A stretch of 64,000 nt of DNA from positions 124,001-188,000 of the forward strand of contig NZ_RBAM01000010.1 in assembly GCF_003626645.1 (NCBI RefSeq), written 5' to 3'. The DNA comes from Streptomyces klenkii. Its GTDB lineage: Bacteria > Actinomycetota > Actinomycetes > Streptomycetales > Streptomycetaceae. Below the pieces are notes generated by a model. It saw nothing but the letters and a program-made list of their open reading frames with translations, did not search any database and was not told the origin of the DNA. Of this stretch, positions 50,719 through 58,892 are shown in pieces; within the stretch, counting starts at the first letter, position 1; each line of letters opens with the position of its first letter. The translations under genes and the position numbers were made by a program.

Positions 50719-51101
50719 GTCGTCGTCCCCTCGATGGCGTCGGCCCGTCGCGGACCGTGCGCCACGGACAACAGTCCGCAAGCGCACGGCCGCGTGTCAT
50801 CCCACCCCAGCCGGCGCGGACCACCGCCATGAACCCTCACCAATGGCGTGTTCTTAAGCAAAGCTGGCTGGATGACCGGCAACCAGGCCTCTGCGCTGCT
50901 CCGAGGCATCTCAACTACGGCTCGCGGTATGCGCTACTTGCAGGTAGCACACCCTCGCAACGGCGGCCTCAGGAACTGCCCCGGCCCGCGCCTGTAGCCG
51001 CGCGGGCCGGATGACCGCCTCCGCTGGGCACTGTTGTGTTGCGGCCCGGCTGGGTCCGACGTTGTATGCGGTGGGATGCCGGCGAGTGGGTCCGTCGGCG
51101 G
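50719..51101. promoter_or_regulatory. Upstream region of the five-gene operon
   Basis: No gene is credible here. The leftward operon promoter must lie here unless transcription passes through the 50981-51010 hairpin from the membrane glycosyltransferase gene. The stretch 50835-50945 is the least GC-rich part and the best candidate, but no clear -10/-35 pair stands out. Confidence 0.45.
50981..51010. terminator. Hairpin with 11-bp perfect stem
   Basis: Arms CCGGCCCGCGC (50981-50991) and GCGCGGGCCGG (51000-51010) with an 8-nt loop. It lies 92 bp beyond the membrane glycosyltransferase stop (leftward) and separates that gene from the five-gene operon. Confidence 0.78.
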
Positions 51102-52628
51102 CTACCCGGCGGGAGGCCGGCGTTGGTAGAGGGTGATCTCCAGGCCGCGGGCGCTGTGGTGGTAGGCCGGGGACAGGCCCGCGCGGGTGAGGGCCTGCTC
51201 CTGGGACTCTGCCCGGCGGGCGGCGGCTGGGCGGGCGCCGGTGGAGAGGTGGCGGCAGGTGATGCGCCAGACGCGGGGCGTGCGGGCCAGGCGCTGGTGC
51301 AGGAGGGCCGGGTCGGCGGGCTGGTTGTCGAGGGTGCCGCGTTCGGCTGCGCTCTCGGTTGTGCCCAGGTCGGGGAGGTGGGCGAAGACCTCCGGGTAGG
51401 CGGAGGCGATCAGGTGACACCGGCCGCCGCTGAAGAGGACGCCGTCCCCGGGGGCGGCGCGGTTTTGCAGTGTGGTGATGACGGCGGTGGTGTCCCAGGG
51501 GCGGCTGTCCTGCTGACGTATGGCCAGGTGGGACACGGTGATCGGGGCGGCCAGCAGGAGAGCCAGCAGCAATCGCCGGGGCAGCGGGAGGGAGGTGGCC
51601 GCGGCGGCGAGCAACAGTGCCAGGGCAGGCAGACAGAACAGCAGATAGCGGTAGGCGAAGAGAGGCTGGCCCAGAGAGAGGGCCAGGAGAAGGAGTGGGG
51701 GCACGGTCAGCCAGGGCAGGCCGACGGCGAGGATCAGGGGCGGGGTCTTGTGCCGACGGGCGATGAAGAGGGCTACGGAGGCGAGGGCGCTGAGGGTGAG
51801 CAGGAGTTTCAGGGCGGTGGGGAGGGTGTCCTGGCCGGGGGTGAGTAGCCAGGTGAAGTAGTTGTACGGGGTTCCGGTAGTGACGGGTGCGGCCTCGCCC
51901 ACGGCCGAGCGTTGGGACACGCCGAGTATCAGCAGGGGGACGACGGCGGCGATGCCTGCGGCCTGGGCCACCAGCAGGCGTATGACCACGCGGCGGCCGG
52001 GACGCCGCAGGGCCACCGTGACCGCGTGTGCGGCCACCAGCAGGAGTCCCATCACGTTGAACCAGCCCAGCAGGGCAATCAGCACGGCGTAGACGGCCGG
52101 CCACCGTACATGCCCGGAGAAGGCCTTGATCAGGGCACCTGTGGCCAGTACTGCCACGGCCATGACGAAGGCGAACGAGCGGGCTTCCTGCGCGTACCGC
52201 GACGCGGTGGGCAACACGGCGAGCAGCAGCCCCGCGTAGAGGCCGAGGCGCGGACCGCCGAGCAGCCGCCCCAGCCAGGACAGGCCGGCTGCGGCGACAG
52301 CCACCGACACTGCGGAGGGCAGTCGCATGGTGAACTCGCCGACCCCTGCGGCCTGCCCGACCAGGTACATCAGCACGTAGTGCAGGCCGTGCACCGCGTC
52401 GACGCGGCCCAGCAACTGGACCAGCTGCGGCCCGGACCGCTGTGCCACGTCCATGGTGACGATCTCGTCGGTCCACGCGGAGGGGCCTGTGATCCCCCAC
52501 AGCCCGAGACCGAGCCCGACGATCGGCGGCGCCCACGCAGTCGCCCGGACCGCGGCGCTTCCGTGGGAGCGGCCGGCAGAGGGGCCGGATGTGAGCGGTG
52601 GGGTGCGGTGGGGGGAGGTGAAGGTCAT
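51102..52628 (-). CDS. Membrane glycosyltransferase of the GT39/ArnT-like type
   Basis: A 508-aa polytopic protein with about ten transmembrane segments. The first large extracytoplasmic loop has SAWTDEIVTMDVAQR, whose Asp-Glu pair is the catalytic site in GT39/GT83 polyprenol-phosphate-dependent enzymes. ASRYAQEARSFAF follows, as is typical. The C-terminal 130 residues form a soluble domain (GDGVLFSGGRCHLIASAYPEV). These enzymes transfer a sugar from a polyprenyl-phosphate donor outside the membrane to a protein or polymer. It stands alone, ending in a hairpin before the five-gene operon. Whether it glycosylates that system is unknown. Confidence 0.83.
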   Translation of the reverse strand: MTFTSPHRTPPLTSGPSAGRSHGSAAVRATAWAPPIVGLGLGLWGITGPSAWTDEIVTMDVAQRSGPQLVQLLGRVDAVHGLHYVLMYLVGQAAGVGEFTMRLPSAVSVAVAAAGLSWLGRLLGGPRLGLYAGLLLAVLPTASRYAQEARSFAFVMAVAVLATGALIKAFSGHVRWPAVYAVLIALLGWFNVMGLLLVAAHAVTVALRRPGRRVVIRLLVAQAAGIAAVVPLLILGVSQRSAVGEAAPVTTGTPYNYFTWLLTPGQDTLPTALKLLLTLSALASVALFIARRHKTPPLILAVGLPWLTVPPLLLLALSLGQPLFAYRYLLFCLPALALLLAAAATSLPLPRRLLLALLLAAPITVSHLAIRQQDSRPWDTTAVITTLQNRAAPGDGVLFSGGRCHLIASAYPEVFAHLPDLGTTESAAERGTLDNQPADPALLHQRLARTPRVWRITCRHLSTGARPAAARRAESQEQALTRAGLSPAYHHSARGLEITLYQRRPPAG

Positions 52629-52767
52629 GGCGGTGCTTTGCTCACTTCCGGCGCCGCCCCGAGGAAGGGGCAGCGCGGCAGGGCGGGGGTGGGACGTGCG
52701 TGGGGCGCGGCGGTGGATCAGAGCAGGTCAGGTGCGGGGGCACCGTGCTCGGAAGGCCTGCGGTTCC

Positions 52768-53967
52768 TCAGCCGGGGCGTCCGGCGGGAGCGGCCGTGGT
52801 CGCGAGTTCGCGTTCGAGGGGGGTGCGGTAGCAGGGGGTGACGCGGGTGCCGTCGAGGAAAATGGCCAGGCGCTGGATGGCGTTGTTGATCAGGGCGCGG
52901 GTGTGGCGGCCGGGGTCGGTCAGGAGGTGGTGGTTGATGCGGCCGTCGGGGTGTTGGGCCCAGGCGCCGATGATGCGGCCGTCGGCCCAGATGGTGGGGC
53001 CGATGTTGCCGTTGCGGTCGAACAGGGCCGCGGTGTGGGCGGGGTCGAGGTAGAAGTCGCGGTGGCGCCAGCCCATGGAGGTGGGGTCGAGGCCGGGGAG
53101 CAGTGCCACCCAGGGTTCGTGGCCGGTCTCGGCGAGGGGCTGATTGTCCTCGGGGAGGAGGTAGCCGGTGCCTTCGTCGAGTTCGACGGCTTCGGCGCCG
53201 GTGGTGGCGATGGCCTTGCGGGTGTCGGTCAGCGTCCAGCCGGTCCACCACTTCAGGTCCGCGGCCGTGACGGGCCCGAACGCGGCCAGGTAGTGCCGGG
53301 CCAGCACGGTCTTGGCCTCGGCTGCGGGGAGGGCGGGGAAGGGTTCGGCCGGCTCCCAGCGGAACTGGGCGGAGGTCCACGAGCCGGCGGGCCGGGTGCG
53401 GCGGATGCGGCCTTCGGCGGCGAGGGTGCCCAGGACCGGGGTGGTCACGCGCTGACGGGTCTCGTACGACTTGCCGGCATTGACGGCGTACTGTTCGCGC
53501 AAGTCCGGGACATCGGCGGCGAGTTCGACGGCAGTGGCTCGGCCGCGGGCCGTCAGGGCAGCGAGGGTGGCCTTCTCCACGGCCGCATAGCGGGCCGGTG
53601 ACCAGCCCAGCGTGGTACGCAAGTGCTCGGTGGTGTTGCCGCGGTTTCGGTGGGCGTCCTTGACGGTGGCGGCGTGGAGCGCGGGCGCGAGGTGGTCGGG
53701 TGTCACGAACATGGTGCGGCGCATGCACCGGATACGGGCCAGTGGAGGGGTGGCGTCGTAGAGGGCGTGGTTGATGGCCGCGGCAGTGGGAGCGGTCATG
53801 CGGGCGGCGGCCGAGAGGAACACCGTGGCGGGGTCAGTGGCGTGCAGACCGATGAGAGCGTCAGCCACCTCCTGCGGCCGGGACACCCGGCGGGCGGGGA
53901 TGAACAGGTGCCGTTCGGCGAGCCGGGCGCGGCGTTCGGCGGGAGTGATACGGCGCGGAGCGGTCAT
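52768..53967 (-). CDS. Winged-helix DNA-binding protein of the AlkZ/HTH_42 superfamily
   Basis: A 399-aa protein with tandem winged helices. It begins RLAERHLFIPARRVSRPQEV and has LIGLHATDPATVFLSAAAR, LGWSPARYAAVEKATLAALTARGRATAVELAADVPDL-like helices (key WSPARYAAVE and RGRATAVELA), and WRHRDFYLDPAHTAALFDRNGNIGPTIWADGRIIGAW near the end. AlkZ-type members are DNA glycosylases that unhook bulky or crosslinked lesions using a Q-x-Q-type motif. Here that position reads H-A-T, so catalysis may differ or be lost. ATG 53967 (MTAPRRITPAERR) is clear. It may protect against a genotoxin, but no such gene is adjacent. Confidence 0.83.
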   Translation of the reverse strand: MTAPRRITPAERRARLAERHLFIPARRVSRPQEVADALIGLHATDPATVFLSAAARMTAPTAAAINHALYDATPPLARIRCMRRTMFVTPDHLAPALHAATVKDAHRNRGNTTEHLRTTLGWSPARYAAVEKATLAALTARGRATAVELAADVPDLREQYAVNAGKSYETRQRVTTPVLGTLAAEGRIRRTRPAGSWTSAQFRWEPAEPFPALPAAEAKTVLARHYLAAFGPVTAADLKWWTGWTLTDTRKAIATTGAEAVELDEGTGYLLPEDNQPLAETGHEPWVALLPGLDPTSMGWRHRDFYLDPAHTAALFDRNGNIGPTIWADGRIIGAWAQHPDGRINHHLLTDPGRHTRALINNAIQRLAIFLDGTRVTPCYRTPLERELATTAAPAGRPG

Positions 53968-54109
53968 CGTGCGGGGTTCCAGAAGGTGTCAGGTGGTGCG
54001 GAGATGTCAGGTGGTGCTAGGCAGCCCGCGGGGCGCGGGAGCTGCCCATAGTGTGGGGAGAGCCGAGGGTGCCGGGGGCTGCCTGTCCGCCTTCAGAGGG
54101 AGACCGCTG

Positions 54110-54499
54110 CTAGCCGACGTAGTCGGCCTGTGAGGCGATCTTCCCGTCGCGCAACTCCAGAATGGTGCAGAAGCGGGCGTTGACCGGTTCCCCGGCCGGG
54201 GGCAGCGCCGGCACGGCCCCGGAGCTGGTGCCCGTGAAGTCGGTTTCGAGGGCGAGGGTGTCCCCGTCGGTGATGATCCGCTTGATGGCCAGCTTGCGGT
54301 CGGGCACGGCGGCCGCGTACTCGCGGATGTGGCCCACGAAGGCATCCCGGCCGTGGAAGGCGAACTGGTAGGCGCTGATGGTGTAGGTGACGTCGTCGGT
54401 GTACAGCGTCCCGAACCGGTCGAAGTCCTGGTCGTTGTAGGCGCTCAGCCACTCGTGAGCGAGCTTTTCGGCGTCCGCGTGAACGGTGTTGCTGGTCAT
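54110..54499 (-). CDS. SnoaL-like (NTF2-fold) protein
   Basis: A 129-aa NTF2-like protein. LAHEWLSAYNDQDFDRFGTLYTDDVTY is the start of the cone fold (key W-x-x-A-Y-N-x-x-D and the YxxDVxY strand), followed by FHGRDAFVGHIREYAAAVPDRKL and FCTILELRDGKIASQADYVG. SnoaL-like proteins can be cyclases, isomerases or stress-related small-molecule binders. The ATG at 54499 has AGAAAGGG upstream. A 9-11-9 perfect inverted repeat lies 52 bp before it and resembles the operators of the WYL-regulator genes near 60-63 kb, so it may belong to that regulon. Confidence 0.85.
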   Translation of the reverse strand: MTSNTVHADAEKLAHEWLSAYNDQDFDRFGTLYTDDVTYTISAYQFAFHGRDAFVGHIREYAAAVPDRKLAIKRIITDGDTLALETDFTGTSSGAVPALPPAGEPVNARFCTILELRDGKIASQADYVG

Positions 54500-54550
54500 G
54501 GCGATGGCCCTTTCTGTTGCCTGGGAGAAGCCGCACCGAGAGGTTGGCAC

Positions 54551-54579
54551 GGATATAGGTCTATTCGTGTCCTATATCC
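54551..54579. promoter_or_regulatory. Inverted-repeat operator candidate (GGATATAGG-N11-CCTATATCC)
   Basis: Arms 54551-54559 and 54571-54579 are perfect complements with an 11-nt spacer, upstream of the SnoaL-like gene. The AGG-N11-CCT core and spacing match three sites near the WYL regulator (60409-60435, 62994-63020, 63063-63089). Confidence 0.75.
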
Positions 54580-54609
54580 GCTATCCACGCCCTGCCGGTC
54601 TCGTTCCGG

Positions 54610-56847
54610 CTATCGCCCCGCGATCAGCGGCAGCAGCAGCGCCGCGGACCAGCTGAAATTGGGCGAGCTCAGGGCGGCTCCGCTCAGCGGGTCGTAATTC
54701 TCCATGATCGGACCGTTGCCGGTCAGACCGGCCGCTCTCTCGGTCAGCCCCGCGGCCAGCGCGTCCGCCTCGCGGCCGAATCCGTAACGGCGCATCCCGG
54801 CGATCGCGAAGTACGCCTGGTCGAGCCAGACGGGGCCGCGCCAGTACTGCCGCGCGGCGAAGTACGGCGAGCTCCTGGAGACCGTCGGCAGCGGCATCGC
54901 GGTGGCAAACTCCGAGGGGTCCAGGAGACGCTCGCGTGCAGCGGCGGCCTGTGTCCGGGTCGCGACGCCGCTCCACAGCGGGATCACGCCCTCGATCCCT
55001 CTGCCCCGGTCCGTCAGCCGAGTGCCGGAGCCGAGCCCGGTGTCGTAGAACCAGCCGGTCGCCGGGTCGTACATCCTCTCCCGTACGGCCTTGCCGGTGG
55101 CGGCCGCCCTGGCCCGCCAGCCGTCGGCGGCCGTCCGTTTCCCCAGCTCCGCGGCGATCCGGCCCAGATGCTCCTGGTCGACGGCGAGATAGGCATTGAG
55201 GTCCACGGACTCCTGGGTCAGCGAGTAGCCGATCACCTGCCCCGAGCCGTCCCGGTTCGGCACGACCGACGTGCCCGGCGCGGCGTCGAACCGGGGCGCG
55301 TTGTCCATGCCGCTCTCCCAGGCCGCGGCCAGCCGCTGCTGCGCGGGCGACCCGTTGGCGAGGTCCACGGTCGCGCCGTACTCCGCGAGCCCGTTGTAGT
55401 CGTGGTCCCGGTTGCGGTACCACCACTCCTGGTACGCGGCCAGCTTCGGGTACACCTCCCGCAGGAAATCCTTGTTCCCGCTCCGCTCGTAGACCTGCCA
55501 CACTGACCAGGCGCCCAGCGGCGGCTTGCTGTTCCTCTCGTTCCAGTTGGTCCCGCCCCGCTGCGGGTCGTTGTAGAAGACGGCGTCCGGGATCATCCCC
55601 GCGTCCTGCGGGCGGGCCGTGGAGCCGGACCGTATCTGGTGGTCGAGCACCGAGCGGATCTGCGCCTCGGCAAGCCCCGCGTCGAAGCGCGCCGTGCCGA
55701 CCGCCTGCTTCCAGGTGTCCCAGGCCCAGAAACCGCCCGCGAACCACTTGTACGAGAGGGACGGCGTGATCCCGTCGTGTGCGAGACTCCCGGCGGCGCT
55801 GCGCCAGTTGGTCACCAGCGTCTCCAGCGCCTTGACGGCGAGCCGCCGCCGACCGGCCGGCACCCCGGCGGTCACGCCGTCGACGTACCCTCGCCAGCGG
55901 GCGTCGGCCGCCCGGACGGTCCGCGCCGTGTCGGCGAGCACCCGGCGTACCTCACCGGCTTCCGCGGTGCGCTCGGCCTGCGTGAAGGTGTAGCTCTCGG
56001 TCCAGTCCAGGGAGCGTGCCGCGCCGGGCGCGAGGGTGAAGGGCGCGGCCAGTTCCGTACGGTAGGAGTCCCCGTCCCCCGACACGGTCGTACGCACCGG
56101 GTCCCGGTGCCGGACCTCGAACCGTTCGGTGCCGTCGGTGAGGAAATCGTCTGCCGCACGCACCCGGGCGAAGTCGACGGCGACGCCCCGGGGTGCGACG
56201 GCCAGTGAGGGCGCCTGCCTCATGGGCGCCTCGGCGGGCCGCAGCAGGCTTCCGGTCCAGCCGGCGCCGAGGGTGCGCGGGGTGCGGCCGGTGTTGCGCA
56301 CCACGGCCCCCACCAGCGCAGTGCGGTGCGTGGCGTACCGAAGCTCAAGGGTGAGCCGGAGGCCGCCGCCGACATCGTAGGCCTGGACCAGGGCCCCTGG
56401 CCGAGAGGTGAAGCGCGGCGGGCCGCCGCCGGCAAGGTCGAGCGCGCGGCCGTCCTCGCTCAGCCGGATGCGGCTGAAGGAGGCGCTCAACCACCAGGGG
56501 TACTCCTGCGCGATGTAGAGGGGGCCGGTGAATCCGCCGTAGCCGCTCGGGGCGTCCGCCGCCGGCAGGGCGTAGGCATGCCAAGCCCCCCGGTCGGCGA
56601 AGACGTTGATCGGGTTGTTGTCCTTCTCGTGTTTGTCGTCCTTCTCGTGTCCGGGCAGCGCCGCCGTCGGGGCGCCCCGCAGATCGAGCACGTCGTCGTA
56701 GCCGTTGCCGGCGCGGTCAGAGCCGTAGTTCAGGGAGGCCACCGTCCGTCGAGGTGGGGCGGCGGCCGTCGGCTGAACGCAGATAGCAGCGGCGGCGACG
56801 GCGAGGAGGAGAGCGAGGGTGACCAGGGTGCACGAGCGCGGGCGCAT
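54610..56847 (-). CDS. Secreted GH63-like (YgjK-type) glycosidase
   Basis: A 745-aa secreted enzyme. ATG 56847 begins a signal peptide (CTLVTLALLLAVAAAAIC, ending near PTAAA). Residues about 50-330 form an N-terminal beta-sandwich. The C-terminal (alpha/alpha)6 barrel has GGFWAWDTWKQAVGTARFD, AAWESGMDNAPRFDAA, FYDTGLGSGTRL, RQYWRGPVWLDQAYFAI and IMENYDPLSG. The WESGMDN and ENYDPxxG motifs are those of GH63 alpha-glucosidases such as E. coli YgjK and of the MGH1-type barrel. It likely cleaves alpha-glucosyl bonds outside the cell. It stands alone; no sugar transporter is adjacent. Confidence 0.88.
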   Translation of the reverse strand: MRPRSCTLVTLALLLAVAAAAICVQPTAAAPPRRTVASLNYGSDRAGNGYDDVLDLRGAPTAALPGHEKDDKHEKDNNPINVFADRGAWHAYALPAADAPSGYGGFTGPLYIAQEYPWWLSASFSRIRLSEDGRALDLAGGGPPRFTSRPGALVQAYDVGGGLRLTLELRYATHRTALVGAVVRNTGRTPRTLGAGWTGSLLRPAEAPMRQAPSLAVAPRGVAVDFARVRAADDFLTDGTERFEVRHRDPVRTTVSGDGDSYRTELAAPFTLAPGAARSLDWTESYTFTQAERTAEAGEVRRVLADTARTVRAADARWRGYVDGVTAGVPAGRRRLAVKALETLVTNWRSAAGSLAHDGITPSLSYKWFAGGFWAWDTWKQAVGTARFDAGLAEAQIRSVLDHQIRSGSTARPQDAGMIPDAVFYNDPQRGGTNWNERNSKPPLGAWSVWQVYERSGNKDFLREVYPKLAAYQEWWYRNRDHDYNGLAEYGATVDLANGSPAQQRLAAAWESGMDNAPRFDAAPGTSVVPNRDGSGQVIGYSLTQESVDLNAYLAVDQEHLGRIAAELGKRTAADGWRARAAATGKAVRERMYDPATGWFYDTGLGSGTRLTDRGRGIEGVIPLWSGVATRTQAAAARERLLDPSEFATAMPLPTVSRSSPYFAARQYWRGPVWLDQAYFAIAGMRRYGFGREADALAAGLTERAAGLTGNGPIMENYDPLSGAALSSPNFSWSAALLLPLIAGR

Positions 56848-57150
56848 CGGCGAACTCCAGTGCTTCCAAAGGCCGGGGCCGAGATCCGACAAGGGTGCTC
56901 GGCAGCATGAAACAAGCGCAGCGCCCTCATCACGCGATTCGCCCACTCCGGCCGGAACTCGTTCCCCCGCGGACGGGTGCACCGACCGGACACCGGGACC
57001 CTCAGCTCTCGGCCTCGGGAAAACAGCCCTTTAGGCCGGCCGAGCCGTGGAACTCGGTCGGCGCATGGGCCGTGACCGGCCTGTTCCTCATCCCCCTGCT
57101 TGGCGTCGGGCGGGCGGGGGTGGGATCCGGCGCCAAGCGCCGGCGCACCC

Positions 57151-57717
57151 TCAGTACGGGTGCTTGTTCGGCTTGTTCGTCCACGCGTCGTAGGCGTGGG
57201 CGCCGATTTCGGGATGCATCTGCTCGATCTTGATCCTGCGCTCGTCGAGCGGCTTCCCGAAGTCCTCGTACTGGAACGAATCATCGAAACCGATGCGCCG
57301 GGTGTCGTCCAGGGCGCAGCTGAAGTAGACGGCATCGATCCGGGACCAGTAGATGGCGCTCATGCACATCGGGCACGGAGCGCCGCTGATGTAGATGGAG
57401 CAGCCCTGGAGCATGCGTGCTCGCTCGGGCACGGGGTCCGGTGAGCCTTCAGGGCGGGGGACGTATTCCAGGGTGCTCTCGTTCTGGTGTTCCTCGGCGA
57501 TCGACGGAGCCTCGGGGTTGAGGTATTGCACGGCCTTGCGGATGGTTTCGACTTCTGCGTGTGCCGTGGGGTCGCCGGTCAGGAGGACCCGGTTCTGTCC
57601 GCGCGCGATGATCTCCCCGTCGCGGGCTATCACTGCACCGAAGGGGCCGCCCCAGCCGTTCTCCACGGACTCGGTGGCAAGGCGCACCGCCTCGGTGATG
57701 AGTTCTTTGTGTTCCAT
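57151..57717 (-). CDS. Zinc-dependent nucleoside/base deaminase (guanine deaminase-like)
   Basis: A 188-aa cytidine-deaminase-fold protein. The zinc site is seen in DPTAHAEVETIRKAVQYL (HAE) and APCPMCMSAIYWSRID (PCxxC). GPFGAVIARDGEIIARGQN and the end EQMHPEIGAHAYDAW match the guanine-deaminase/CMP-dCMP group. It should hydrolyse an amino group from a nucleobase or nucleoside in the cytoplasm. I chose ATG 57717 (MEHKELITE), which has GGGAG eight bases upstream, over the ATG at 57732. It diverges from the ABM protein gene across 108 bp. Confidence 0.9.
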   Translation of the reverse strand: MEHKELITEAVRLATESVENGWGGPFGAVIARDGEIIARGQNRVLLTGDPTAHAEVETIRKAVQYLNPEAPSIAEEHQNESTLEYVPRPEGSPDPVPERARMLQGCSIYISGAPCPMCMSAIYWSRIDAVYFSCALDDTRRIGFDDSFQYEDFGKPLDERRIKIEQMHPEIGAHAYDAWTNKPNKHPY

Positions 57718-57825
57718 CACGGAGTCTCCCATCGGCGTCGATTTCCCGCTGCGGAGGGACTCGCGGAGCAGGCAATCAAATGCCTGGTTTGCCGTATAAA
57801 TACTATATGAACTAGGCTACTCCAC

Positions 57826-58803
57826 GTGAGTCCACGTGCAAGCCGTGACTCCGCGGCCGACAGCGCCACCGTTGTGACCTCGCAGAAAGTGCGACCGGGC
57901 CACGCCGACGAGTATCAGCGCTGGCAGAACCGGACGAACGAGGCGGCCCGCGAATTCGACGGGTTCGAGGGCTCCGAGGTGTACCCGCCCGGTGCCGGTT
58001 CCGAGAACGAATGGGTGACGGTCTTCCGGTTTTCCGGGATCGACTACCTGACCGCCTGGCTGGAGTCGGACCGCCGGCGGGAACTGCTCGCCGAAGGACG
58101 GAGATTCTTCGAAGAGGCTCCGACGCAAGAGGTGCTCCGAGGCGGCTCCCCGGCCGAACAGGCCCCCGAGACCGTCACCGCCGTCATCTCCCACGACGTG
58201 AAGCCCGGACGCGAAGAGGGCTTTCTGTGCTGGCAGGAGAAGATCCTCAAAGCGCAGGAGAAGTCTCCCGGATTCATGGGGTCCGAGTTGTTCAGACCGG
58301 TCGAGGGGGTGGAGGACCGCTGGGTCGCCGTCTTCCGGTTCGACTCCCGCGAGCACCTTGAGGAATGGCTCGGGTCCGATGCCCGCAGCAAGCTGCTCGA
58401 GGAGGGGCGCACCTACTTCGCCTCCTACGACGTACGCAAGGTCGGCTCCGCGTTCAGCGGCTGGTTCCGTTTCGGCAAGGGCGCACAGGACGCCGCTCCG
58501 CCGAACTGGAAGCAGGCCATGTCCGTGATCCTGGCGCTCTATCCCACCGTCATGGTGCTGAATCTGACCGTGGGTTCCGAGCTCGGCCGGCTCGGCGTTC
58601 CGGGATACGTGGGCCTGTTCATCGGCAACGTGCTGAGCGTCAGCACGCTGACGTGGCTGCTGATGCCTCTGGTGAACAAGGTCCTGGCGTTCTGGCTCGC
58701 GCCCGGCCGCGCGCGCAGCCTGCGCGTCCATGTGGCGGGTGCCGCGGCCGTGGTGATCTGTTATCTCCTGTTCATCGCGATCTTCGGCCTGATAACCCGC
58801 TGA
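57826..58803 (+). CDS. Tandem ABM-domain protein with membrane anchor
   Basis: A 325-aa protein. Two antibiotic-biosynthesis-monooxygenase (ABM) ferredoxin-like domains lie at about residues 15-105 (VVTSQKVRPGHADEYQRWQN, WVTVFRFSGIDYLTAWLES) and 115-210 (AVISHDVKPGREEGFLCWQE, WVAVFRFDSREHLEEWLGS). The C-terminal third has three hydrophobic segments (MSVILALYPTVMVLNLTV, GLFIGNVLSVSTLTWLLMP, AAAVVICYLLFIAIFGLI). ABM proteins can be cofactor-free oxygenases or structural. The GTG at 57826 is the best start. The duplicated, membrane-tethered form is known in actinobacteria but not functionally understood. Confidence 0.85.
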   Translation: MSPRASRDSAADSATVVTSQKVRPGHADEYQRWQNRTNEAAREFDGFEGSEVYPPGAGSENEWVTVFRFSGIDYLTAWLESDRRRELLAEGRRFFEEAPTQEVLRGGSPAEQAPETVTAVISHDVKPGREEGFLCWQEKILKAQEKSPGFMGSELFRPVEGVEDRWVAVFRFDSREHLEEWLGSDARSKLLEEGRTYFASYDVRKVGSAFSGWFRFGKGAQDAAPPNWKQAMSVILALYPTVMVLNLTVGSELGRLGVPGYVGLFIGNVLSVSTLTWLLMPLVNKVLAFWLAPGRARSLRVHVAGAAAVVICYLLFIAIFGLITR

Positions 58804-58892
58804 CCCTGTCCCGGGCCCCGGCCCCGACTCCGGCCCCTGGCCCCGACCCCGGTCCCGCCCCCTGGCGCAACCGGCCCATCGAGGAGGAGGTC

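Noticed and set aside
57780..57830. Fifth WYL-type operator between the deaminase and ABM genes
   Set aside because: The AT-rich TATAAATACTATA stretch lacks AGG/CCT arms at an 11-nt spacing.
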